Shown: positions 1 through 8,921, counted from the stretch's first letter. The stretch is 42,850 bases of DNA from CAWJHE01 sp964614855 (GCA_964614855.1 CAZTMX010000005.1:1-42850); one strand, 5' to 3'. Translations and numbers: made by a program. The notes: generated from the letters alone by a model not told the origin.

Positions 1-1
1 T

Positions 2-1306
2 GAAAAAGCCGATGTCTGGACAGTGCTGGATATCCCCGGTACTCGCCTGAACGATACCCAGATGTGGGATGCAGTGGCCAGCGGTAAGTACCAGGCCGGC
101 AAGGGCGATATCCGCGATATCAATATCCAGATGATTTATCATGGCGGTGGCGCCAACCTTCAAACCCGGGATGGTATGACGCGCGGCATCGAGGCGCACC
201 GGAAAGTGGAATTTGTGGTTTCGCACTCGCAAATCCTTACTACAAACAGTCGCTATGCTGATATTGTTCTACCGGTTACAACCGAATGGGAAAAATTTGG
301 CAACGTAAACAGCGCTAACCGCGAGATCGGCTTTATCTGGTCGCAGCAGATCACGGAGCCGCTTTATGAAGCCAAGGATGATATCTGGATTGCCGCCGAA
401 ATCGGTAAGCGGCTGGGGCTGGATCCGGCAGTGATAGATCCACTGCCAAAGAAACAGCAAGTATTCAACCAGCTGGCTGGTGCAAAGGTCATGAAGGGTG
501 ATGTTCCTTATTCAAAGTCGGAATACGAACCCTTGCTGACCATCACCGCCGATGATATCGCTGCCTGGGGTGTCGAAGGCGAGCCGCAGACAGGCCGCAT
601 CTCGCTGAGCGAGCTGCAGGAAAAGGGTTATTACCAGATCCCGCGCAAACCGGGCGACAATTATGAATATGTGGCTCTGATGGATTTCCGTAATGACCCC
701 GAAGCCAATCCTTTGAATACGGTTTCTGGCAAGATCCAGATCCACAACCAACTTGCAGCCGATATTATTGATGAGCGCGGTTGGTCGACGATCAAACCTT
801 ATCCTGCATACAACCCTGCGCAGGAGGGCTATGAGGCCACATTCTCCGATTGGGAGAACAAGGTCAAAGGTGAATTCCCGCTGCAGTGCTTCAATATCCA
901 CTACTACCGGCGCTCGCACTCGGTTTTTGACAACATCCCTCAATTACGCCGGGCTTTCCCGCAGGAATTCTATATGAACCCACTGGATGCAGAAGAGCGC
1001 GGTATCAAACACGGTGATGTCGTTTTGATCCGCAGCAAACATGGGCAGGCAATCCGCCCCGTGTGCGTCACCGAACGTATCATGCCGGGTGTGGTCACTT
1101 TGCCGCATGGTTCCTGGGTAGAGATGGATGATGAAAGCGGTATCGACAAAGCCGGTGCAGATAATATCCTGTGTGGGCCTGTTTCTACAGGCCAGGGTGT
1201 GTCTGGCTGGAACAGTCATATCGTCCAGGTTGAGAAATATACCGGGCCAATTGAGCTTGCTCCAGACTATAAGTGGCCCTATCGTTTGCCCCTGAAGGAG
1301 GCGTAG
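2..1306 (+). CDS. DMSO reductase family molybdopterin oxidoreductase, catalytic subunit (C-terminal part; 5' end outside window)
   Basis: The reading frame is open from the first bases of the window, so the N-terminus with the Fe-S motif and any Tat signal is not visible. The visible ~434 residues correspond to the second half of a DmsA/PhsA-type bis-molybdopterin enzyme. A stretch ending SRYADIVLPVTTEWEK matches the family segment in which a subunit is recognised as unsuited to be free (ADIVLP). The C-terminal beta-barrel dinucleotide-binding domain follows, with NPLDAEERGIKHGDVV and GVVTLPHGSWVEMD. The next gene starts 3 bp after the stop and encodes a DmsB-like ferredoxin, then a DmsC-like anchor, so this is the catalytic subunit of a three-part membrane complex. 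TorD and TatAC genes downstream imply Tat export of the folded enzyme. The substrate (DMSO, TMAO, polysulfide, thiosulfate or other) cannot be told from this part. Confidence 0.92.
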   Translation, partial: EKADVWTVLDIPGTRLNDTQMWDAVASGKYQAGKGDIRDINIQMIYHGGGANLQTRDGMTRGIEAHRKVEFVVSHSQILTTNSRYADIVLPVTTEWEKFGNVNSANREIGFIWSQQITEPLYEAKDDIWIAAEIGKRLGLDPAVIDPLPKKQQVFNQLAGAKVMKGDVPYSKSEYEPLLTITADDIAAWGVEGEPQTGRISLSELQEKGYYQIPRKPGDNYEYVALMDFRNDPEANPLNTVSGKIQIHNQLAADIIDERGWSTIKPYPAYNPAQEGYEATFSDWENKVKGEFPLQCFNIHYYRRSHSVFDNIPQLRRAFPQEFYMNPLDAEERGIKHGDVVLIRSKHGQAIRPVCVTERIMPGVVTLPHGSWVEMDDESGIDKAGADNILCGPVSTGQGVSGWNSHIVQVEKYTGPIELAPDYKWPYRLPLKEA

Positions 1307-1309
1307 GAA

Positions 1310-1939
1310 ATGGCAAATCAATTAGCCTTCTACTTTGATGCTAGTAAATGTGTGGCTTGTAAAGCCTGCCAGGTGGCGTGCCAGGATAAGAATGGCCTGC
1401 CTACCCCCAGCCGTTGGCGCCGGGTTCTGATGTATTCGGGCGGTGACTGGACTCCACATCCGGAGACTCCATCGATAAAAGTGCCGAACATCTTCTCCTA
1501 TGCCATTTCAACCGCTTGTATGCACTGCCAGCGACCACTGTGTATGGAAGTTTGCCCTGCAGCAGCTATTTTCAAGCGCGATGATGGCGTGGTGTTGATC
1601 GATGAAAGCAAATGCATCGGCTGCCGTTACTGTGAATGGGCATGTCCTTACGGCGCACCGGTCTTCAACGAAGATGCCGGTGTCATGACAAAATGCACTT
1701 TCTGTGAAGATTTACTCGCAGAAGGCGGGCGCCCAGCATGCGTGGATGCCTGTATCATGCGCTGCCTGGACTTTGGGGAGTTAAGTGAACTTCAGGCAAA
1801 ATATGGCTCATTGGATGCCATTGAACCATGGCCAGAAGCCAACGTTACTTACCCATCCATGGTGGTTACACCGCATAAGCACTCTCAAATGAGTGGCAAA
1901 GGGACAGGCAGGATCACCAACCTGCCAGAGGAGCTGTAA
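1310..1939 (+). CDS. DmsB-like four-cluster ferredoxin subunit
   Basis: This 209-residue protein carries the four cysteine groups of the DmsB/PsrB/NrfC family: CVACKACQVACQ, CMHCQRPLCMEVCP, CIGCRYCEWACPYG and CTFC followed by CVDAC. Each group supports one [4Fe-4S] cluster, forming a wire between the membrane anchor and the molybdopterin subunit. The length is typical for DmsB. The ATG at 1310 lies about 8 bases after a GGAGG that overlaps the end of the preceding gene, so translation is probably coupled. The protein has no signal peptide of its own; family members are exported in complex with the Tat-targeted catalytic subunit. Confidence 0.95.
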   Translation: MANQLAFYFDASKCVACKACQVACQDKNGLPTPSRWRRVLMYSGGDWTPHPETPSIKVPNIFSYAISTACMHCQRPLCMEVCPAAAIFKRDDGVVLIDESKCIGCRYCEWACPYGAPVFNEDAGVMTKCTFCEDLLAEGGRPACVDACIMRCLDFGELSELQAKYGSLDAIEPWPEANVTYPSMVVTPHKHSQMSGKGTGRITNLPEEL

Positions 1940-1940
1940 T

Positions 1941-2861
1941 ATGAATGTCCGTGAATGGGCGCTCGTCTTATTTACCATCCTGGCGCAAATGGCGGTTGGT
2001 TCCTTCCTTGTTTTGGGCTGCGTGCATTTCTTTGCCGCACGCAAAGCTGGCTTGAAAGAAGCTGACCGCATGAGCGACCGGACTCTATTCGCCATTGGTG
2101 CAGTATTGATCCTGGCGATGCTGGCTTCGCTTTTCCACCTGGGTAACCCGGCTAATGCATACCGGGCGGTTTCCAATCTGGGCATGTCCTGGCTCAGCCG
2201 AGAAATTCTCGCGGTTGTGTTGTGCCTGGCGTTGGGCGGTGTTTTCCTCATCATGCAGTGGAAGAAAATCTCCACTTTCTCAGTGCGCAATGGTATTGCC
2301 TGGGCTGCGGCGATTTGCGGTATCTTCCTGGTTTACAGCATGGCGAACCTGTACATGATCGACACACAACCCACGTGGAATTCTTTCACCACGCCCATCA
2401 GTTTTGCTGTTACCACGCTCCTGTTGGGTTTGTTGGCCGTCGGTGCATCACTGGTTGCCAACTATGCCTACAATCTCAAAAAAGCCGAAGATTGCGCTGA
2501 AGCGCAATGTGACCTGCTGCGCTCAACCATCCGCTGGATAGCTATTGCTGCCATCGTCTTGTTGGGCGTTGAGTTTGTAATCATCCCCCTGTATATGGGC
2601 GGGCTAGCTGGAAAAGGTGGCGTGGCTATCAATAGCTTGAATATGCTGGTAGGAGAATTCTCGTTGCTTCTGGTTTTACGCCTGGTCCTGGCTTTCCTGG
2701 GCGCTGGAGTTTTCGCAGTTTTTCTGTACCAGTTTGCAACCAGCCCTGGTCGTGAAAAGGCTATGGGCACCCTGATATATGGTGCTTTTGCCCTGGTGCT
2801 TGTGGCTGAAATCATCGGTCGGTACCTGTTTTACGCCACACAAGGCCAGATAGGCATCTAG
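1941..2861 (+). CDS. DmsC-like membrane anchor subunit
   Basis: A 306-residue polytopic membrane protein with about eight hydrophobic segments, beginning MNVREWALVLFTILAQMAVG and containing the DmsC-like stretch LFHLGNPANAYRAVSNLGMS. Proteins of this family oxidise menaquinol at the membrane and pass electrons to the DmsB-like subunit. The start was placed at ATG 1941, one base after the stop of the ferredoxin gene and behind GAGG in the gene end. A longer reading frame exists upstream but runs into the ferredoxin gene. It completes a DmsABC-type set with the two genes before it. Confidence 0.92.
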   Translation: MNVREWALVLFTILAQMAVGSFLVLGCVHFFAARKAGLKEADRMSDRTLFAIGAVLILAMLASLFHLGNPANAYRAVSNLGMSWLSREILAVVLCLALGGVFLIMQWKKISTFSVRNGIAWAAAICGIFLVYSMANLYMIDTQPTWNSFTTPISFAVTTLLLGLLAVGASLVANYAYNLKKAEDCAEAQCDLLRSTIRWIAIAAIVLLGVEFVIIPLYMGGLAGKGGVAINSLNMLVGEFSLLLVLRLVLAFLGAGVFAVFLYQFATSPGREKAMGTLIYGAFALVLVAEIIGRYLFYATQGQIGI

Positions 2862-2947
2862 TGTTTCCACACCAGCTTTACCAGTTATAGAAACATGTTG
2901 GGCGGAAGACTAGATAGTTTCGAAAAAAAGTAATCTATCTCTAAACC

Positions 2948-2975
2948 ATGAGGGGCGCCGACCGGCGCCCCTCAT
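2948..2975. promoter_or_regulatory. Perfect 13-bp-arm GC-rich hairpin before the cytochrome genes
   Basis: Arms at 2948-2960 and 2963-2975 are exact reverse complements separated by AC. The RNA would fold into a very stable stem. No run of T follows, so it is not a textbook intrinsic terminator. It ends two bases before the first possible start codon of the cytochrome gene. It may limit read-through from dmsC, protect an RNA end, or affect initiation of the cytochrome gene. Confidence 0.7.
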
Positions 2976-2977
2976 AG

Positions 2978-3985
2978 ATGGTGAAAATGATGGCTCGAAA
3001 TGTTTGGATCTTTCTGGTTGTATTCATTGCCCTGCTAAGTCTTTCCCTTTCACTGGATTATTCCACCCAGGCCCAGGGGTTGCCCTCGCCTACGCCAACT
3101 AGCATAAAAAGGGCAGCATCTCCTGCTGAATTGGCTGAGGCGCAAGCAGCCTGGAGCCAATCCAAACATGCTGAGACATATGACGAAGGGATGGGGGCCA
3201 ATACGACCTGCGCGCGCTGTAAATCGCCATTCAACTACGATCCCACACAGGATCTTGCTGCCCAAGAAGCTTTAGATTGCAATTCCTGCAAACGCATCCC
3301 TGGACAGGCACGTCCGGAACTGGATCAAGGAGTGCAGGTAGCCCAGGCGGATTGGAGAAATGTTTCCTGTGAAGTTTGCCATATCCCCGTGGGAGATACA
3401 TATGATGTAGGTATCTCATTTTGGAACCAGGCTATAGGCGCATATGAGGCTGTGGAAACACCGAGCGAATTATGTGCGCATTGTCACGAAGGCCAACACG
3501 GTTTTAAAGTGGTGGAGGAACAACTGGCGTCCAAGGTGCACAAAAACCTGGGTTGCACCGATTGCCACGGCAAACATGGTGAACCGTCTGCCTGTACAGA
3601 TTGTCATGACCCTACCGCGGGCCCTGGAGCTTTAGAGCATGCCCGTCATGAAACAACTAACTGTACTGCCTGCCACGATGCCGGCGGGTTAAGTGTTTGG
3701 GTTGAAGAAGACCCGGACTCCAAGCATTACCAGCAATATATCACCCGGCGCTTTGCGCATGCCCTGACCTCCTGGCCATCGCATGACCTCTCCCGCCAGG
3801 TGGATTGTAAACGCTGCCACCATCCCGGCAGCAGCGCCAGCACCGAACGCGCCTCTGTGGCCGCGGACATACCCTGCGATGCCTGCCACGAACATGATGA
3901 AGGCGCGGTACTGTTATGGTGTACCTACTTTGAACGCAATCCTGACCCCAAGCTCCCCCTGGCTACACCGGAAGCACAACCATGA
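2978..3985 (+). CDS. Secreted multiheme c-type cytochrome with seven CxxCH and two CxxCK motifs
   Basis: The 335-residue product starts with a signal-like segment, a short basic start followed by IFLVVFIALLSLSLSL. Seven CxxCH heme motifs are visible: CEVCH, CAHCH, CTDCH twice, CTACH, CKRCH and CDACH. Two further motifs have lysine instead of histidine, CARCK near residues 78-82 and CNSCK near 101-105. CxxCK is the catalytic-heme motif of NrfA nitrite reductase and of octaheme enzymes of the tetrathionate/hydroxylamine group, so one of these hemes could be an active site. No full NrfA or OTR similarity was recognised. The gene follows dmsABC and overlaps the next cytochrome gene by four bases. 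Starts at 2987 or 2990 are possible alternatives, because no clear ribosome-binding site serves 2978. The protein may be an extracytoplasmic electron acceptor, donor or reductase. Confidence 0.85.
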   Translation: MVKMMARNVWIFLVVFIALLSLSLSLDYSTQAQGLPSPTPTSIKRAASPAELAEAQAAWSQSKHAETYDEGMGANTTCARCKSPFNYDPTQDLAAQEALDCNSCKRIPGQARPELDQGVQVAQADWRNVSCEVCHIPVGDTYDVGISFWNQAIGAYEAVETPSELCAHCHEGQHGFKVVEEQLASKVHKNLGCTDCHGKHGEPSACTDCHDPTAGPGALEHARHETTNCTACHDAGGLSVWVEEDPDSKHYQQYITRRFAHALTSWPSHDLSRQVDCKRCHHPGSSASTERASVAADIPCDACHEHDEGAVLLWCTYFERNPDPKLPLATPEAQP

Positions 3986-5037
3986 TGCTTATGTATCTAA
4001 ATAAACTCTCTATATCCTGGGTGGTTCTTTTGGCCAGCCTGTTCTTGCCGGCTTGTCAGCAGAGTAATCCGATTGCTCAGCCAACACCTGTTGCTACACC
4101 CAGCGCCATTCCTGCCACACCTACCCTGCCTGCAGAACAGGCTGCGGCTTATTCTGCCTGGTCCGGCAGCCCGCATTCGAATACCTATGACCTTGAAAAA
4201 GGTCCGAATACCTTTTGTGCTCGCTGTCATGCGCCGGCAAATTGGGATTACCAGGCAAAGGCGGACCCTCCACCAAATTGTGTCTCGTGTAAATTTCCGC
4301 ATGAGGATAAACCTCGCATTGCAGTCAGCAATCCATTGGTGCCCGAAGAAGAGTGGAAAGATATTGGCTGCGAAGTCTGCCATCGCATGAATGGGAAAAT
4401 TGCTTCCCCTGAGATGGCCTGGCTGGATAACGCCACCGGTTACTACGAGACGATCACCGATCCGGATGTGTTGTGTGAAAAATGCCATATCACCGCCGGC
4501 GCTATCCAGCGCGGGATTAGCGTGGGAGAACATGCTCATAAAGACTATCGTTGTGTCCAGTGTCATGAGCCACATTCCACCACAGCCAGTTGTGTCAGCA
4601 GCGGCTGCCACGAAGATGTACTGGCAGCCAGCTTGTTGCCCTCAGTGGAGCATGCAAACCTGATCGAGAATGCCCAATGTGAAGAATGTCACCCCAACGG
4701 CATGCAGCTTCACGATATGGAAACACAGCGCAGTGGAAACACAGATTGTCTTAACTGCCATATCGAAATGGATAATGTGGCCCCCGACCAGACTGCCCCG
4801 GCGTACCATTCAAAAAGGCATGCAGCCGTCGATTGTGTCGCCTGCCATGACGCTTCGGGGATGGAAGTGATGCAGGCTGAAAATAGTGCTGTTTTGACTA
4901 CTTTTCGAACGATAAAGTCTCCCTCTGGCGTTTCTACCGCAGCTTTTGTTTCGCATGATATCCAAACCGCAGTAGATTGCCAGCGCTGCCACTATGCAGG
5001 CAATAGTTTTAACTTGCCGGAAGTGGTTAATCCTTGA
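3982..5037 (+). CDS. Lipoprotein multiheme c-type cytochrome with one CxxCK motif
   Basis: A 351-residue protein with a lipoprotein signal: hydrophobic WVVLLASLFLPAC, lipobox cysteine at residue 25. Eight CxxCH motifs are seen (CARCH, CEVCH, CEKCH, CVQCH, CEECH, CLNCH, CVACH, CQRCH). A longer CVSSGCH may also bind heme, and there is a CVSCK near residues 100-104. The first part aligns by eye with the preceding cytochrome (PNTFCARCHAP against ANTTCARCKSP, then a CxxCK, then CEVCH), so the two are paralogs from a duplication. The start overlaps the previous stop as ATGA, indicating coupled translation. It is probably tethered to the outer face of the cytoplasmic membrane, working with the neighbouring cytochrome and the DmsABC-like complex. 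Confidence 0.87.
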   Translation: MMLMYLNKLSISWVVLLASLFLPACQQSNPIAQPTPVATPSAIPATPTLPAEQAAAYSAWSGSPHSNTYDLEKGPNTFCARCHAPANWDYQAKADPPPNCVSCKFPHEDKPRIAVSNPLVPEEEWKDIGCEVCHRMNGKIASPEMAWLDNATGYYETITDPDVLCEKCHITAGAIQRGISVGEHAHKDYRCVQCHEPHSTTASCVSSGCHEDVLAASLLPSVEHANLIENAQCEECHPNGMQLHDMETQRSGNTDCLNCHIEMDNVAPDQTAPAYHSKRHAAVDCVACHDASGMEVMQAENSAVLTTFRTIKSPSGVSTAAFVSHDIQTAVDCQRCHYAGNSFNLPEVVNP

Positions 5038-5048
5038 ATGGGCAGCGC

Positions 5049-7001
5049 ATGAAACAATACGGGCGATTACCCTGGTTTAAGAAGACGGGTTGGCTAGTCC
5101 TGGCTTTTCTGTTGTGGGTAGTTTGTTGTTTTCCCTGGAGCGGCTCAGCTGCTGCTCAAGAGCCGTTTGGCCAGCTGAGAATCCAAATTGCCCGTCCTAG
5201 TGAAGGCGAAACTTTTTATTCAGGTGAGAGCAGCCTGGTGTACAGCATGTTTGTCAAAGGGTATGTCAGCCTGGCAGATCCCATGCCTGCGGATGATCTT
5301 TCACAAACTACAGTGCGTTTGCAGGTATGGCAGAATGGCAGCCTGGTGGAAGAAATCTCCTCGCGGGCAGGCAAAGATGGGCGGTTTTCATTTTCATTGA
5401 CGGTGAATTCCGAAAATTCTGAAGAATTATTTCCTCCTACGCTAGAGCCGGCTTGCATTGTTTGTCATTTTGTCTCCAACAACCATTTACCGGCAGGAGA
5501 AGTGCTGCTGAAAGTAATCGCCAGTTTGCCCGATGGCAGACAGGCAAGCGATGAACGGCTGATATATTCCGATCGATCTGAGAAAAAGGAAATTCTGGTA
5601 CGCTTGGTTTTGGCGGGTGAGCCTGAAAAAGTTGTTCCAGGTGTCATTGTACAGGCTGCCACCCGCTTGTACGACTGGCGAGGGCGTACCTTCCTGGCGA
5701 AAAGCGGTGAAGATGGCGTTGCGCATTTGAAGCTCGAAAGTCTCAACGAAGCTCCGACCCATTATCTAATTCGTGTCAACCCAGTGATAGTAGATGGGGT
5801 ACGCTACACCAGCACTTCGGTGGCAGAAATCGCGTTGGAACATGGTGCTGCTGGCCCCGCGATGATCACCCTGGAGCTAACGGCCGAATTTGGTGACTTG
5901 ACCGGAAGGGTTAATCCATCGAGCAGTATGCAATCTACAAATAATTTCGCAAGGTTAATCCACTTGCCGGATGGGCAATTTATTGATACAAACCTTGATG
6001 CGCAGGGAGAGTTTCAATTTTCTGATGTGCCGCTTAGCAAATACCTGGTACTGGCAGGAGCATCTGGTCAAGCATGGAAGGGTGTCCCGGTGCAAGAATC
6101 ACTGGCTTTCGCCAACCTGGCAGAAGATTTGCACCAGTCGGTTGATCTTTCAATACCAGCCTATTCAGAGCATATTTTGCAAGGCAGGGTGGTTTCAGGT
6201 GAGGATAGCGTGCCTTTTGCCTGGATTCGTGCAGAAAAGGCAGGTTTATCCCAGGCAGTGGATGCGCAGACTGGAGAATTTGCCTTCCATGGCTTGCCGC
6301 AGGATACAGAAACGCTGCTAGTTTCCGCGCCGGGCTACTATAGCCAGGTAGTTGCTGTTCAACCCGGTAAGGCGGGCGAGGTGCTTGAACCAGTGATGCT
6401 CAAGGAACAAGATCAGACACAAAAAATAGCCTGGGGCAGCGGCGCCATCATCATCCCACCGGAAAGCCTGGTGGAGCGCGGAGCGAACCTGGTGCTGCGG
6501 AGCGGCTGGCTGTTTGGCAAAGGCGACGGCGGGCAGGCGATTTTGCTGCGTGCAGGTGAATACACCATCGATTTGAAAGAAGGGCGTTTTGCATTAGAAT
6601 ATTTACCCAATGAAAGCGCCTGGTTTATGTTATTTGAAGGGCAGGCGCAAATCGGGCACGCAGATGGCGGAGCGCCCGTTCAGTTGACCGGCGGGCAGAT
6701 GATAAACCTGCAGATGGAAGAGGCTTTTGTCCCGGTAGCATACGATTGGCCGATACTGGCAGTCTTGCGTGGCCTACACCAGCGAGACTTTCCGCCAACT
6801 TGGGAGCCCACCGTGAGCGCACGTATCCGCGATGCTGCAGCCCGCCTGGGGGTCGGCGCTGCGCAAGGGCTTACTTACATCTCCTACCTGGTTGCCCTGG
6901 GAGTTCTCTTGGCTGCGCCGGTTTATTATTTTGTGGACCGTTCCAGAAATCGCAAAAAGGTAAACCCAGTCGAAATTTCAAACATTGACGAGGTAAAATG
7001 A
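5049..7001 (+). CDS. Membrane-anchored monoheme protein with carboxypeptidase-regulatory-like and FecR-like regions
   Basis: About 650 residues. A basic start and strong hydrophobic stretch (LVLAFLLWVVCCFPW) ending in SAAAQE form a signal peptide. A single heme motif CIVCH is at residues 136-140. The middle contains several beta-rich segments of the carboxypeptidase regulatory/SpaA type (DAQGEFQFSDVPLSKYLVLA; DAQTGEFAFHGLPQDTETLL). Residues ~480-560 resemble a FecR-like domain (LLRAGEYTIDLKEGRFALEY). One transmembrane helix lies near the C-terminus, followed by a basic tail. It probably sits outside the membrane, perhaps as a scaffold linking the two cytochromes. A TTG start at 5034 overlapping the upstream stop is possible; ATG 5049 was preferred. 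Confidence 0.75.
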   Translation: MKQYGRLPWFKKTGWLVLAFLLWVVCCFPWSGSAAAQEPFGQLRIQIARPSEGETFYSGESSLVYSMFVKGYVSLADPMPADDLSQTTVRLQVWQNGSLVEEISSRAGKDGRFSFSLTVNSENSEELFPPTLEPACIVCHFVSNNHLPAGEVLLKVIASLPDGRQASDERLIYSDRSEKKEILVRLVLAGEPEKVVPGVIVQAATRLYDWRGRTFLAKSGEDGVAHLKLESLNEAPTHYLIRVNPVIVDGVRYTSTSVAEIALEHGAAGPAMITLELTAEFGDLTGRVNPSSSMQSTNNFARLIHLPDGQFIDTNLDAQGEFQFSDVPLSKYLVLAGASGQAWKGVPVQESLAFANLAEDLHQSVDLSIPAYSEHILQGRVVSGEDSVPFAWIRAEKAGLSQAVDAQTGEFAFHGLPQDTETLLVSAPGYYSQVVAVQPGKAGEVLEPVMLKEQDQTQKIAWGSGAIIIPPESLVERGANLVLRSGWLFGKGDGGQAILLRAGEYTIDLKEGRFALEYLPNESAWFMLFEGQAQIGHADGGAPVQLTGGQMINLQMEEAFVPVAYDWPILAVLRGLHQRDFPPTWEPTVSARIRDAAARLGVGAAQGLTYISYLVALGVLLAAPVYYFVDRSRNRKKVNPVEISNIDEVK

Positions 7002-7020
7002 TAAACGAGGTGACTACACT

Positions 7021-7692
7021 ATGATTAACGAATCTACCGACTGGGGGACCTTCTTGGTCTACGAAAAAATTGTTGTCGGTCTGTTGGGGAAACTTTGGTT
7101 TGAATATCCGGAACATCTATTTGTCGAAAACCTGGCTATTGAAAGGGTTTTTGAAGAGATGCCCTTTGCCGGAGAGCATCCGGATGTGCAGGTGGGTTTA
7201 AGCCTCTTGCAGCAGTGGACGGAAAGAAACCAGGCTGGTTTATCGGAAAGCGAGTTCGACGCTATCCGCTCGGATTACACACGTCTGTTTATTGGCCCGG
7301 GCAAAGTGCTGGCGCCGCCGTGGGAATCAGTATATTTCAACGATACCCGCACCATTTTTGATGAGCGTACACTCCAGGTACGGGACACTTACAGGCGCTT
7401 TGGTCTGGAACCGGTGCGTGTGCACCAGGAACCTGATGACCATGTGGGTTTAGAGATGGCTTTCCTGGCTCACCTGGCAGGTGAGGCGCTAAAGGGACTA
7501 GAAGCCGGAGATGAGGCTGAATTGGAACGCCTGCTTGCAGCCCAAAAGGAATTTGCTTCCCAGCATCTGTTTGGCTGGTTTGGGAGTTGGTATAAGCTAG
7601 TTGAAGAAAAGGCACGCAGTGATTTTTACCGCGGCCTGGCTTTGCTTTCGAAGGGTGTGCTGCAAGAGGTGTCAGAAATATTAGGGCTTTGA
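7021..7692 (+). CDS. TorD/DmsD-family molybdoenzyme chaperone
   Basis: A 223-residue, mostly helical protein with the family motif region GPGKVLAPPWESVY at about residues 92-105 and the later DDHVGLEMAFLAHL stretch. Proteins of this family bind the Tat signal of a DMSO-reductase-type enzyme, help cofactor insertion and hold back export until folding is complete. The ATG at 7021 follows GAGGTGA at a suitable distance. Its place between the cytochromes and the TatAC genes fits a dedicated chaperone for the catalytic subunit at the start of the window. Confidence 0.93.
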   Translation: MINESTDWGTFLVYEKIVVGLLGKLWFEYPEHLFVENLAIERVFEEMPFAGEHPDVQVGLSLLQQWTERNQAGLSESEFDAIRSDYTRLFIGPGKVLAPPWESVYFNDTRTIFDERTLQVRDTYRRFGLEPVRVHQEPDDHVGLEMAFLAHLAGEALKGLEAGDEAELERLLAAQKEFASQHLFGWFGSWYKLVEEKARSDFYRGLALLSKGVLQEVSEILGL

Positions 7693-7706
7693 TGGATTAA
7701 CATTTT

Positions 7707-8921
7707 ATGGGTATTCTTTCAACGGCCGATTGGTTGGCCTCCATCGACCGCTCGTCGATTGTCTTTAATTCGGAAACCTGCCTGCATTCTCACAGCACAA
7801 ATGCCGGCTGCCAGGCTTGTTATGAGATTTGCCCGGCGGCTGCCATCCAGCCCAGCAAACCGCCACATTTTGATGCCGCGCTCTGCCAAACCTGCCTGGC
7901 CTGTTTGCCGGTTTGTCCTACTGGCGCCTACGGCGCCGACGATGCGGTGCAGGATTTGCTGCTCTGCGCCACACGCCTGGATAGCAAAGAAATAGAGCTG
8001 CTATGTACTTTACACCCCGCGCCAGAAATGGGTGTTTCGTTTGCATCCGAAGCAATCCAGGTGCGCGGCTGTCTGGCAGGGCTGGGCGCCGGAGCATACA
8101 TGGGCCTGGCTGCCCTGGGGGTAACGGGGATTGTGGTGCGAGCGGACGCCTGTAGCGAATGCCCGTGGGGGATGTTAGAGCAAAAGATAGCCGCCCAGGT
8201 GGAAGCTTGTGCAGACATGCTTTCCGCTTTCACACCGGATGTAACCATCCAATTTTTAGCGAACCCGGCGCTGCAGTCAAGCTGCAAACGCCCGTTGTGG
8301 AAGGCGGAGAACCCGCCCCTTTCACGCAGGGATTTGTTTCGCATGGCTGCGCAGCGCAGCCAGATGGTTGCCGCACGCGCGCTTAACGCCAACCAGCCCG
8401 AGCAGGCTGGACCACACCTCGGGCGCGACCGCCGCCGGATTAACGAGGCGGTCAACCGTATTGCTTCGCTAGAGAAAAAGCAGCCGCTGGATTTGGGTGT
8501 GCTTGATTACGCCAACCTGGATGTATCTGCGGCCTGTACGGCTTGCGGCGTGTGTGGGCGTGCATGTCCCACCGGCGCCCTGTCTTTTAACGAGATGTTG
8601 GGTGCACGACGCTTTGTGCTCAGCTTTGAGGCGCGCAAGTGTATTGGCTGTGATCTTTGTGCTCAAGTGTGCGCCCCTATGGCGATTACCGTGGATCATC
8701 ATCCGGATTACTCGCTGATTTTTTCAGAAAACCCTGTGCAAACCCTGCGCCAGGGTGAATTGATTTTCTGTGAACGCTGTAACACGATGTTCACCAGCGA
8801 GCAAGCGGGTGAAAAACTATGCCCCCTCTGCCGAGTGCGCCGGGAGAGCCCATTTGGCGTCCAGTTGCCCGAATCGATGAAACATATCCAGGACTTAATC
8901 GAGAAACGAAAACATTCATGA
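7707..8921 (+). CDS. Multi-cluster 4Fe-4S protein with C-terminal zinc-ribbon-like motif
   Basis: A 404-residue soluble protein with two ferredoxin pairs. The N-terminal pair has CQACYEICP and CQTCLACLPVCP. The C-terminal pair has CTACGVCGRACP and CIGCDLCAQVCAP. A middle region carries CSECPWG, and the end has FCERC followed by LCPLC, resembling a zinc ribbon or rubredoxin-like knuckle. An internal SRRDLFR at residues 206-212 looks like a Tat motif but lies too far from the N-terminus to be one; similar sequences occur in NapF-like ferredoxins. The gene lies between the TorD chaperone and a radical SAM gene whose start overlaps its stop. It may deliver electrons for maturation of the molybdoenzyme or cytochromes, or to the radical SAM protein. 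Its exact role is unknown. Confidence 0.8.
   Translation: MGILSTADWLASIDRSSIVFNSETCLHSHSTNAGCQACYEICPAAAIQPSKPPHFDAALCQTCLACLPVCPTGAYGADDAVQDLLLCATRLDSKEIELLCTLHPAPEMGVSFASEAIQVRGCLAGLGAGAYMGLAALGVTGIVVRADACSECPWGMLEQKIAAQVEACADMLSAFTPDVTIQFLANPALQSSCKRPLWKAENPPLSRRDLFRMAAQRSQMVAARALNANQPEQAGPHLGRDRRRINEAVNRIASLEKKQPLDLGVLDYANLDVSAACTACGVCGRACPTGALSFNEMLGARRFVLSFEARKCIGCDLCAQVCAPMAITVDHHPDYSLIFSENPVQTLRQGELIFCERCNTMFTSEQAGEKLCPLCRVRRESPFGVQLPESMKHIQDLIEKRKHS

Noticed and set aside
8322..8342. SRRDLFR in the Fe-S protein as a Tat signal
   Set aside because: It is at residues 206-212, far from the N-terminus, and no hydrophobic stretch follows.
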